Shown: positions 1 to 8,918 of the stretch, piece by piece
How positions within the stretch are numbered: position 1 is the stretch's first letter
Layout of the letters: every line of letters begins with the position of its first letter
Assembly: GCA_036939975.1 (NCBI GenBank)
Contig: JALLPB010000280.1
Location: forward strand, 1-18,543
Reading direction: 5' to 3'
DNA: 18,543 bases
Source: Cyclostephanos tholiformis
Lineage: Eukaryota > Bacillariophyta > Thalassiosirophyceae > Thalassiosirales > Thalassiosiraceae
Made by a program: the position numbers and the translations under genes
Notes under the pieces: generated by a model
The model's database searches: none
What the model was told of the DNA's origin: nothing
The model's input: the letters and a program-made list of their open reading frames with translations, nothing else

Positions 1-445
1 TTTTTGAGGATCAGCTCCATCATTAGTACTATTCCTACGTATGTGTCGGCCTCGAGGTTGGCCGCATCAAGCTAAAATATAGTTCGGGCGTGGCCAAAAA
101 AAATCATATGTGGTGATCGTACTGGATCAAAAAATGATCATTTACGGTACAACTGTGTGAATACTATTCTTACGTAAAACTGCCTTCCCGCCAGTTTTAC
201 CTTCATCACAACATGCTAACTCGCAAGATGATGATCGTCGGAACTATGGCAATGGGAGAGGTGGTAACGTTCCAATCACCATGATATTGTATGGGGGCAT
301 TCTTTACTACTGTCGGAGGGTAATGTGCGAGTTTTATTGAAATCGGAATGTTCCACATATCATATTATTATATACTTTAGGCACTAACAAAAAAACTGGA
401 AAACTTACAGGGTCAAACTTCGATTGACTCCCTTGCACTCCTTTG
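1..445. other. Non-coding flank downstream of the piggyBac transposase
   Basis: No convincing gene is seen in these 445 bases. The stretch lies 3' of the minus-strand piggyBac transposase and probably belongs to the same element. It holds one copy of a GATC-A6-TGATCA motif (124-140) that recurs on the other side of the transposase. It also has a short direct repeat of the form TACTATTCYTACGTA, near 27 and again near 163. No TTAA target site or recognisable terminal inverted repeat was found here, so the element's left end is either degraded or outside the window. Confidence 0.5.
124..143. repeat. GATC-A6-TGATCA motif, copy 1 (left flank)
   Basis: The sequence reads GGATCAAAAAATGATCATTT. It closely matches two copies on the far side of the transposase, at 3390-3409 and 3566-3584. 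The motif contains the palindrome TGATCA. Subterminal repeats of this sort often flank DNA transposons and can bind transposase; that role here is inferred. Confidence 0.5.
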
Positions 446-3052
446 TTACTTTTTGTTAAGGTAGCAGATATATCTTGCATTTCGCCTCTTCCCGGTATCA
501 GTCGGCTTCTTCCAATTGCTTAGTTTTCCACCATGGAGCTCTGAATAGTTGCATCTAATGAGGCCAAACAATGAGTCATTGTGAAGTGCGAGTTGACACC
601 CCCCCCCTCCCTTAGTGACACATACATGCTTGTTACAGAGCCCACATTTCCACACTGTGCTCTTTCCACACACTGCACACTTGCCTGAATGCATTTTTCG
701 AACTAGGGTCCTGATATGCCTGTCAAGATCTTCTAACGGGCCACAGAGACGCGAGGGCGAATGGCGACTTGAGCTCTTAGCGATTTTGAAATTTTCTAGA
801 CTCACCCCACCATTTTCCCCCTTCCAATATGCTTTTACCTCGTCCCTCTTTCGCTTCGATAACTTTGTCACAGCTCTAAAGGCCTCATCACCTTTATAGG
901 ACTGGTTCTGTGAGTCGTAGGTTAACATTTGCTCCGACAGTCTTAGGCGGAAGTCACGGAAGGACATCCTGTTCTTCGCATCAACACTCCACTCCGCATC
1001 GAGCCCCCCTTCACAGCATTCGATGTACATGTCATACGCCGCAATCACCGCCATTGAAAGAGCGTGGAGGAATGGCGAATGCCAGTACTTCCATGTTGTA
1101 TACCTTATCTTTGCATTTTTAATCATGTGGTCGACGTTATCTACTCCATAGTAGTGTCCGAGATAGGTCTCCCTCACTTCATTCTGCTCTATCCCCCAAG
1201 TTCTCCGGTTAGGACCCTTACCCCGGGATTTAACTGACACATACAGATCTGCCGATGGGAGGTTATTGACGCCACATATGTTTGTCGCGCCGGTAGACTA
1301 AAATGACAGCAATGTTTTGGTGTACGGCTTTGTTGTGACACTGCCGTTCTCCCCGGCCGGAACTTGCTGGATTGCGACGATTGGTTTTTCAAATCGCATC
1401 GCCCTTGGCCGTGCATCCCCAGCATTCACCACTTCATGGTGTAAATATTCCTTTAAACCTGTGGGGAATCGATCCCGACGCAATGTCTGCGTGATGCCAA
1501 ACCCCTTCTGCCCCGCATAATCCAACACATTATCACCAGAGAAGTGGTTGTCACATGTGATGTGGGGAGGGCGCGAGAAAATTGGCCTCCTTTTGTATGA
1601 TATCTCTTCATGAATACCCGAGATACCCCAAGGAGGAAGAATGCGGATCGTCAACTCTTCATCGGTTGCATTCCCAACAATCAACTTCTCCACCTGATCA
1701 ATCAGGTTCTTTATCTCAAACTTTCCCTCGGCGGTGAATCCATCCGGTCGAACATGCATCTTGTGCCGGTGGATGTAAGCACGGGGGTATCGACGCGAGA
1801 CGTCGAAGAGCATCGTCGTCTGCCCACCCTTTGGCACCTTCTTATTCATCAACCGCCAGCCCATTATGCCCATGAAGCCCATAAATCCCCACGTCGACTC
1901 GTCACCTGCCAGGTCTAACTCCGCCCATAACGTGATGTGATTCATATTGTGGCAGAGGATCCGAAAAATGAGGTCATATTTTGAAGCTGGATCATACCCC
2001 GGATTCCCTCGGATGGGTGTTGTCAAGTTGTTGTTTAATTTGAACACTCCCTTAATCTGTCGCCATCGCGTCCATGTCATAATGTTTGCAATAATAGGGT
2101 CGTAATCAGGATCATCCGTCAGCCAGCGTCTGTGGTGGGTGCCGGCATTCCCATCTCGAGCACCATGCCGAATTGTAACCCCCAACCATCGGACCAACTC
2201 TTGCTCCGTCACGAGCTTGAACTCATGCCCGTACCCACCGCCACAGCCCTTCTCTGATATGGCGTATCCATTGGTATTTGCCGTAACAGTTGTAAAAAAT
2301 GGCATCCTCTCATCGCCGTCAACACCAGAACGTTTGGGGTTGCAAATGGGAAGTAGAAGCTGAAGGAAGAATAAGGGGTCGCTTCTCATTCTCTCGGGCG
2401 TCAGTCCGTGCTGTCGGAGACGGTCAGCGTCTAGGCTTCCCTTCCGATCGGCTGGCTTGAGGCAATCTTTCGTTGCCGTGCCCCTAGCAAAGTTCGCCGC
2501 GTCAAAATGATCAGGTTTCCACCCCTGATAATAAAACCTCCACCCGTTATGCTCACGAATGCCATCTTCGTTTGCGGGGAGAACCTTTGCTCCTGCTGGC
2601 GTGACGTGGCCGATGTACTTCTTCCTTCCCCTCTCTGTTGCGTACTTCGGCTGGAAAACGAATTCGCTCCAGCCACCAGGATTATCTACCTCAGAGTACA
2701 GGATAGGTGCGCCTGCATCAAGCTTTGGCAAGTAGCCCCGATAGTTTTCTGGAGGGCCAGGGGGTGTCCATCCGTTGGGAGCACCGGGGATTGTTGGCGG
2801 CGCCAGTTCAAAAGCCTCACCCGATTCTCCAAAGTCTAGGTCGTTATCGAGAGAGCGATTAAACTCATCGACCCGGCGGTCGATTGCCATCATGGCTTCG
2901 TTGTGAAGATTGATCTCCCCCCCCTCTACATCACTATCACCACCGTCTCCTTCCTCTGCTTCATCTTCCGCTGCCATTTGAAGAATGGCAGTGTCAGTCT
3001 CCTCCCCCAGCATGCCACCACCGTCGTTGGTGCTGACGCTATTTTCGTTCAT
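446..3052 (-). pseudogene. piggyBac-like transposase (DDE_Tnp_1_7 type) with one in-frame TAG
   Basis: This is a cut-and-paste transposase of the piggyBac superfamily, which inserts at TTAA. The frame starting at 3052 runs 869 codons to a stop at 446 and is broken once, by TAG at 1298-1300 (codon 585). Codons 20-80 are acidic and disordered. The three catalytic aspartates of the family are all visible: D384 in GDESTWGF, D501 in TCDNHFS and D638 in GVDNVDH. The RNase-H-like core ends in the WKYWHSP region, followed by a C-terminal Cys/His cluster (about codons 790-835, from CAVC to the final HG) like the piggyBac zinc-binding domain. The TAG lies between the second and third aspartate, so the unread-through product should be inactive. 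The frame is open on both sides of the stop, with codon-level family similarity through it, so the lesion looks recent. A Gln codon CAG changed to TAG is the simplest origin. A sequencing error or stop readthrough is also possible. Confidence 0.85.
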
Positions 3053-3309
3053 CGTCGTTGATATGGATGAATCGACAAGACTTTGATTGAACGGTGAGGT
3101 CCCAATCGTATGGGATGGAAAAAAGTGCGAGGGGGAGAGAACGCTGCCCGGATAACCCCGGCCACAGCGCTGCCAATTCCGCTCACAATTGCAGCCGCCC
3201 GGCTCGGGCTGGATAATGGCACCACCGGCGACGTACCAGTGTCCCTCCGTGGACTCATGGGAGGCGGCGGATCACTGGGGGGGCCATCATTGTTGAAAGC
3301 GGAACTCAT
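3049..3309 (-). CDS. Small proline-rich ORF overlapping the piggyBac start
   Basis: This 86-residue ORF begins with MSSAFNNDGPPSDPPPP and is rich in Pro, Ser and Arg. Its TGA stop overlaps the ATG of the transposase frame (ATGA arrangement, 3049-3052), in a different frame. It may be an upstream ORF of the element. It may also be the true disordered N-terminus of the transposase, separated by a one-base indel. No conserved domain is seen. No convincing splice pair joins it to the transposase. Nothing in the sequence settles which reading is right. Confidence 0.3.
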   Translation of the reverse strand: MSSAFNNDGPPSDPPPPMSPRRDTGTSPVVPLSSPSRAAAIVSGIGSAVAGVIRAAFSPPRTFFHPIRLGPHRSIKVLSIHPYQRR

Positions 3310-3389
3310 CGTGAGAGAGCAATTTTAAGGATTTTTTGTGTTTTAGGTGTTACAGTACATTTTCTACGGTGCATGGGGGGGTGCAAAAA

Positions 3390-3409
3390 TGATCAAAAAG
3401 TGATCATTT
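3390..3409. repeat. GATC-A5G-TGATCA motif, copy 2 (right flank)
   Basis: This copy reads TGATCAAAAAGTGATCATTT. It is nearly identical to the left-flank copy at 124-143 and lies in the same orientation. It is about 80 bases upstream of the proline-rich ORF start. Confidence 0.5.
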
Positions 3410-3565
3410 CATACCCTCCATTTCAATGCATGACAATGGATCAATAATTGGACAGAAATATAAAAGTAGCAATTGATTCCGACGCGCAAGAGCACAGCGG
3501 ATCGAATGGTGCCATCCATTGTTGCCCAATCCTGAATTTTGGTGGAGATTTTTTGTGTCAAAGTC

Positions 3566-3587
3566 AAAAATGATCAAAAAATGATGG
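3566..3587. repeat. GATC-A6-TGAT motif, copy 3 (right flank)
   Basis: This partial copy (AAAAATGATC, then AAAAAATGAT) lies about 180 bases from copy 2. It shares five preceding A residues with copy 2. It ends before the final CA of the second palindrome. Confidence 0.45.
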
Positions 3588-3788
3588 GTTTTCCACAAGG
3601 CCAAGGCCGAACGATAATATGCATAGCAATAGTTTTATGTTGTCCACAAAAGTGTACCCACCCAACGGTGGGAACCAATAATGTGTACCTAAACCCTGGT
3701 TAAGGTATTGTATGAGAAGTACAAGTGTGAGCATAATCACTCTACCACCATTTATCGTTGAATGTTGTAATGTAAACTCTTACGACAC

Positions 3789-6578
3789 TCAGGTGAGTAG
3801 GAGCTCTGGCAGCAGCATGGACTTCTTCCCAAGGACACTTGCATTCGTGTCTGGGAAATTACCATCAACAAGCCCTTTGAGTGGATGGATCTTACCCCCA
3901 CTGAACTCAAGAGGGAATGGCAGCAGGTGAGAGGCCATATCGACAGTCTCCTCTCCAATATATTTCTGCCAGTTCCTTTTTGCAATCACATTCATGACCT
4001 TCACACATTCGGGACTGCTCGGGTTGCGGAACGCTTCGTGCATCTCCCCCGTGATGGACGCCCATATATGCATCCTGTACGCGTGAATGTCGCCCTTGGC
4101 AATCGATTCACTCGTTGCTAGATGATCAGGTTGCCACGAAGTCATCATAATCTCGGAATCGCGACAGCCATCCATGGATCGCTGGTTGATATTCGCGGTC
4201 CCAACCTGAACAACATCATCATCGACAATCATCATCTTAGAATGAATGTATATCTGGTGACGGCGTGTTTTGTTTAGAACCTTTTCATCTTCCGTTATCG
4301 CTTCTCCGATAGCCTGGCTCCCAACTGAGGTCTCGCGAGTGCCCAAACAATAAATGTTGAGGTAGTCGGAGACCTCAAGTCCATAATCGGATGAGTTTGC
4401 CATGCGCACCGTCAGAGCGTCCTGTACTTGCTTGTACATGGCTTCGATGGTAACTCGTTGGAAATAGAGCAGCCCTTGAGTTGCGTCGGCTGCCGGGATG
4501 CCTTCCATCCACATGGGCAACAAAATGTAAACTGCGAACGGTTCCTTTGCGGCAATCTTCTCGCAGATCTTAAGGGCAATCTAAAAACAAACAAAACGTG
4601 TTTAATCAACAGTTTGCAATAGGGAGGAAATAGAAAAGAACATTCCTGATGTGAAATCGTACCTCTGCTGCAATCATGTTACCACATTTGACGCTACGAT
4701 TCTCTTCCCACATGAAAGATGAACCCATGAAGTATTGAGACTCAATATAAATGAAATGCTTTGCACGGCGAATCTGGTGAATGTTGGTCGTATGGATACT
4801 GCTGTCGACCAATCGACCTTTCTTCATGTCCAAACAGCTGCTGCTGCAAGACAAACGACTCATGGTGGCAGTCTCGAATCTTTTAGAAAATGTGGCGTTG
4901 TCATCCTGAATTGGTGTCCAGTTCACCAAACTTTCGCCAATAAACTCTTGAGCACGCGTTTTCGTCATGTTTGGATCGAATTCATTGACCCTTGAATCGA
5001 TGGACCGAGAAAGCTGAGTACACCAACCTCCTTTATTTTCGAGTGAAAATTCATTGTCCAATCCAAGTAGACTGAGGGAGACAAGCTCAGCAGCATTAGC
5101 TTGCTTCGTCCACCTCTCCTCAAAGGCTTTCACCAAGTGGATTGCTTCAGGTCCACGGACTGCACTATGGATGTCATGCCAAGGCTGACGAGGGCCAAAT
5201 GCAGGGTTTGTCTTGAAGCATTTTACGTATTGGTCCCCCTTGTGTTGGCTTTGAAGCGTACGAAAGAGCGGGTGCTTGCATGAAAAAAAAAATGAGGGAA
5301 CAAAATTGAGGTCGAACTATAAAGAGCCCAAACTGGTCATGTGACGGTCCAATGAAAAAAACATACCTGTCGATTGTCCCATCGTCCTTCAGTTAAATCA
5401 ATACCTCCAATAAAGGCAAGGAGCTCTCTGCCTCGCCCATCAGCTTTGGGAGAATCCATGATGATGAATTTTTGGTGGTGCGTGAAAGCCATTTTCTTAT
5501 TCTGATCTTGGAGAAAAGTATTTGTTTCTCCGCCAACCATGCTCATGAACCTAGCCTTGACTCTGGTACCGCTGAAGAATTTCCTCGTTTTTTCATCATA
5601 CGTTCCCATCTTCCCTGCGGTAACACCGGTCGACGAGTAATCGTCCCACTGCATCAAATTCACCGCAAGCCCTTCGTCCGCCTTAATCTTCAACAGCTCG
5701 CCAATTTTAGGGGAATACCTCCCATCGGCAAGCGTTTTCGTCAACTCCTCACCACGTAACAGATATTGGTCTGTATCAAAACTCCACCCTACCGCATAAA
5801 TGAATTGCCTGGCATTACACATGGCATCATAAATATCACGCCAGAGCCTCGGTGGCGTCCATACCTTTTCATCGTCGTTGATCCCCCCATACTTGACAAT
5901 GGGCGCCGAGCCGTCGTCGTCGGCGTTCATGTACAATTTGACGTCGTTGCCGGACGTTGTGTGAAAGTACACTCCCGGAACCTCGGGCGATTTCGAGAGC
6001 ATGCGCGTGGGGATGAATTCAATCATGAACTCCAATGTCCCATGATCCTTCAATTTGTCTGCACTAAGTTTCACAATCTTGTGCAATCCGACCCGTTTCA
6101 AATCTCCCGGAGCTAGTTCGGGATCCTCCTCCATGTCAGCATCGTCTACCATTTTGATTAACTCCTTCACGGGAAGGATGTACTTTCCTAAAACTTCGTC
6201 CGTAACGATGTCTAGGTCCATGACTTTGAACGTCACGCCCTCGGTATAGTGAGCCACTGGACAGAAGAATTCCTCGTTGAAGACAGGGTTCAGTTCATCG
6301 TTGTGAATGCTCGTCTTCAAAAGACGATAATTGTCAATAAACACCTCAACGTAGGGATCCGACAAGTCGCGTTTTCCCCTCAGCGCCCCGATAGTGAGAT
6401 TCGAAAGCATGTCGAGGTTGCGCAATTTCGCGCACTTGATGATCTTGATGTGGAGGAGGCCCCATAACATCCCTCCGTCGCGGTCGTCCTTGCCAAAGAT
6501 CGTCGCGAGGGCCTCGTTCTTCGCGGCCGTGGCCTTCCTGCGAAGTGAACCGGTAATATCCATCAAATCCTCCTTCAT
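3789..6578 (-). CDS. Phospholipase D, C2-PLD (plant-type), three exons
   Basis: The enzyme hydrolyses phosphatidylcholine-type lipids to phosphatidic acid at membranes. Exons on the minus strand are 6578-5367, 5274-4663 and 4580-3789. The introns are 92 bp (GTATGT...GCAAG) and 82 bp (GTACGA...TTTAG), both phase 0, and the product is 871 residues. Plant C2-PLDs are near 810. A C2 domain spans about residues 38-180 and keeps the acidic Ca-site segments SDPYV and DLDIVTDE. Both catalytic HxKxxxxD motifs are intact: H368/K370/D375 (in HHQKFIIMD) and H721/K723/D728 (in HSKMMIVD). The family's usual C-terminal block with FPDT and VLG-K is also present. The chosen ATG at 6576-6578 has GCC before it. 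The frame stays open 39 codons further, to an ATG at 6693-6695, but that stretch looks like 5' UTR. No lesion is seen, so this is probably a working gene. Confidence 0.93.
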
Positions 6579-6922
6579 GGCGCTGCAGTGAATGTTTCTG
6601 TTGTGATAGATGTATTGACTTAATTTCGGTTCCGATCGGAAGCAGAGAGTAAAATAAGAGCGAGGGTAAAAGTGCAGCGTTTTATATTGTAACAATTCTT
6701 CTCAGGAGAGATTCAGGACCGACATAATACTGAGGGGGCGCAATTCATGATATGTGACCGAACAAGATTCACAAACTTTATCATCTATCACGAGGAGCGA
6801 CCTCAACGATCCGTTGAACCACCGCGGGACAAAAAAAAATATTTGGTGTAGTAAATACTCACTTAGTAAGACCTCTCTATTTTTTTAGCCCCTCCGCTCC
6901 TACGTGCTGCCTATATCCGACC
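6579..6922. promoter_or_regulatory. Divergent intergenic promoter region (PLD / 6923 gene)
   Basis: The 344 bases between two divergent start codons must hold both promoters and 5' UTRs. The plus-strand ATG at 6923 sits in GACCATGG, with A at -3 and G at +4, a strong eukaryotic initiation context. A T-rich tract (CTATTTTTTTAG) lies about 45 bases upstream, and an A9-TATTT tract (AAAAAAAAATATTT) lies near 6831-6844. No defined TATA box or factor site could be assigned with confidence. Confidence 0.45.
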
Positions 6923-8815
6923 ATGGCGCCGGCCCGGAAGTCCACGTCCAGGAAGAGATCCCGAGACTCGGATCTCGTCCTCCTCGAGAGGATATCCGCG
7001 TCCCTCGACACCTACATGGCGGGCTTACCCGCGGCGGCGAACGACGACCCCCCTCCCCCTCTTCCGTTCGCGGCGGACGCGTCGCCGTCACCGTCGCCGT
7101 TATCCCCCCTCCAGAGGAGGAGCACGAGGACGACGTCGGTGGGGGGGACGATGACGACGAGACTTGCGAATATCGACCGTGGGGCGGAGGAGGACGAGGA
7201 CGAGGAAATCGATGACGATGGCGACGATTCCGTCGACGATGACGACAACGATCCCGGCGGAGGGGGCGGCGAGTCGTTTCCGTCCGCGATTACTACCAAT
7301 GATGACTCCCCCCCGTCGTCGTCGTCGTCGATGGACGACGCCGCGAAGGATCTACTCGCGACGAGGGCCCTCGTCAGGAGCATCGTCAAAGCTTGCGCGC
7401 ACGAGGGCATCGGGGGGATCGGTACGAAGAATGGGGGGGGAGTTGGACTGACCACGACGGATGATGAGGGGAACGACGAATCGTCGATGATCGTCGACGC
7501 CCTCGTGAGCGAATACAGCGGGAGGTACCCATCCCTCGTCGGGGATATGATCCTGGATGGCATGGCCAGGCGTTTGGGATCTCGGGGGGGAATCGACGAC
7601 GATGACGACGTCGTCGCGGTCGCCGCGTCGACCGCTCCGTCGCCGCCGAACGACGACGACATCGAGGGACTTCGTGGGTCGAAATTCGCTCGCATCGTCA
7701 CCGCGGTGGAATCGGACATGAGAACGTACGAGGAAAAAATCGAGGCCATAAGGACCGCTAGGTCCATCGTGGCGGCGACGACGACGGAGGCTTCTACATC
7801 GGGGGTCGTGGGAGGGGGGGACGTCCCGTCATTGCCAAAATCGAAACGGGGGAGGCCGAGCGGGGTAAAGACGACGACGACGAAGAAGAAGGAAGAGGAA
7901 GGAAGGCTCTTTGACGAGATCGCGCGAAGGTACGTAGGTGCGAGGGATGCGCTGCACAGGCTTCCCAACGGTCACCTCAAGGCCATCGTTGACGAAGCGA
8001 GGAGGGAACTCGGACTCGAGCACGTCGAGATCGTACTGAACAAGATTGACAAGAGGTTGCGGCGGATATACAGCAAGCATCGCAACCGGGAGGGCGCGCC
8101 CAATCAGTACAAGATGATTTTGGATGATATCTACGCGAGGTATGACAGGATGAAGATGGTAGTAAACGGGGGCAGGCTCCGACCGGGGACGTTGAACTCC
8201 ATAATCGAGGGGGTATGGCTCGAGCATGGCGTGCCTCCCGATCCCACAAAAGTGCGAGCTATTCGGCAGATGGTACAGGTGCGCTTTCTCAAGGAACACC
8301 CAGGCTTTGAGCCAGCGAATCCTAATAGGCTCAAGATTGGCCAGCTCTCCGAGGAAGACAAGAGACGACGGCAAGTTCTACTTAACGAGATTATGGCTCG
8401 TTACGTCAGCACGAAGGCGGCGCACGGGAAAAAGGGGAAGATGACCGACGGGACGATACCAAAAATTATTGAGGATTGCAAGAACGACCTTGGTATACAC
8501 GACTTCGATGTGCCGCCGTCGTCCATACGCGGTCGGGTCCATCGAAAATCGCTGCTGGTGCAGAAGCTCGGGAAGGATTCTCGGCGGTACGACGACGCAA
8601 TCGATGCGCCTTTGGTTGCGACCATCAATGGCTGGTCGAGCGAGGGCATATCCGTCACGCGCGACCAGGGGTTAGACCTCGCCAATCGCATCTTAAGGGG
8701 GAAGAAAATGGATAAGGACGACGGCGGGAACAACGTCGTGCTAGATGCGCAGTGGTGGACTAGATTCTGCAATCGGAACAAGAAAAAGCTCGTCTGCGAG
8801 ATAGGTAAAAGTTGA
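6923..8815 (+). CDS. Unrecognised 630-aa protein: AT-hook-like motif, three small helical repeats, CENP-B/Tc5-like C-terminus
   Basis: I do not recognise this gene. It is a single uninterrupted frame. Residues 5-14 are a basic cluster like a nuclear localisation signal. Residues 88-112 and 224-230 are Asp/Glu runs, and 132-136 is a Ser run. KRGRPSG at 308-314 resembles an AT-hook. Three related segments follow, at about 329-383, 399-456 and 486-544. Each starts with a hydrophobic, D/E-I, xARY or xRRY pattern and ends in a basic helix. Residues 560-622 (INGWSSEGISVTRDQ ... WWTRFCNRN) resemble the CENP-B/Tc5-type helix-turn-helix of pogo-class transposases, but no DDE domain follows before the convergent DUF2252 gene. 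A nuclear DNA-binding role is inferred; a transposase-derived host gene is possible. GGTAAA four codons before the stop could be a splice donor, so the C-terminus is not certain. Confidence 0.75.
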   Translation: MAPARKSTSRKRSRDSDLVLLERISASLDTYMAGLPAAANDDPPPPLPFAADASPSPSPLSPLQRRSTRTTSVGGTMTTRLANIDRGAEEDEDEEIDDDGDDSVDDDDNDPGGGGGESFPSAITTNDDSPPSSSSSMDDAAKDLLATRALVRSIVKACAHEGIGGIGTKNGGGVGLTTTDDEGNDESSMIVDALVSEYSGRYPSLVGDMILDGMARRLGSRGGIDDDDDVVAVAASTAPSPPNDDDIEGLRGSKFARIVTAVESDMRTYEEKIEAIRTARSIVAATTTEASTSGVVGGGDVPSLPKSKRGRPSGVKTTTTKKKEEEGRLFDEIARRYVGARDALHRLPNGHLKAIVDEARRELGLEHVEIVLNKIDKRLRRIYSKHRNREGAPNQYKMILDDIYARYDRMKMVVNGGRLRPGTLNSIIEGVWLEHGVPPDPTKVRAIRQMVQVRFLKEHPGFEPANPNRLKIGQLSEEDKRRRQVLLNEIMARYVSTKAAHGKKGKMTDGTIPKIIEDCKNDLGIHDFDVPPSSIRGRVHRKSLLVQKLGKDSRRYDDAIDAPLVATINGWSSEGISVTRDQGLDLANRILRGKKMDKDDGGNNVVLDAQWWTRFCNRNKKKLVCEIGKS

Positions 8816-8918
8816 GGATTTCCTGAACGATGCGCGTGCTGAGAATATGAATTCTTAAATTATAGCTTTATCTTCAGTTTGGTTTGTGATTTGAGTCTGC
8901 GATGTACAATAAGGTGAT

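Larger units (their letters stand above)
3310..3788. other. Spacer between piggyBac 5' end and phospholipase D 3' end
   Basis: No gene is supported in these 479 bases. The stretch holds two further copies of the GATC-A(5-6)-TGATC motif. It also has a TTAA at 3700-3703; reading into the element on the minus strand, CCAGGGTTTAGGTACAC follows it. Just inside lie two imperfect direct repeats beginning GGTACAC, around a GC-rich inverted repeat (CCCACC...GGTGGG near 3656-3676). This TTAA is the best candidate for the right end of the piggyBac element. It is unproven, because no matching left end is visible. The 3' untranslated region of the phospholipase D gene must also lie here. Confidence 0.4.

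Noticed and set aside
3404..3604. Minus-strand 66-codon ORF in the piggyBac upstream flank
   Set aside because: It spans the flank repeats, has no recognisable domain, and its length is expected by chance.
6579..6695. 39-codon N-terminal extension of phospholipase D
   Set aside because: The extra residues are aromatic and lack targeting features or family similarity. The ATG at 6578 has a better context and directly precedes the C2 region.
7012..7968. Minus-strand open frame of 318 codons opposite the repeat protein
   Set aside because: Its Ser-rich product is the mirror of GC-rich Asp/Thr codons on the plus strand. The plus frame has a strong start context and internal protein repeats.
8816..8918. 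Continuation of the 6923 gene into a DDE transposase after a GGTAAA donor
   Set aside because: No plus-strand coding similarity to a catalytic domain appears before or within the convergent DUF2252 exons.
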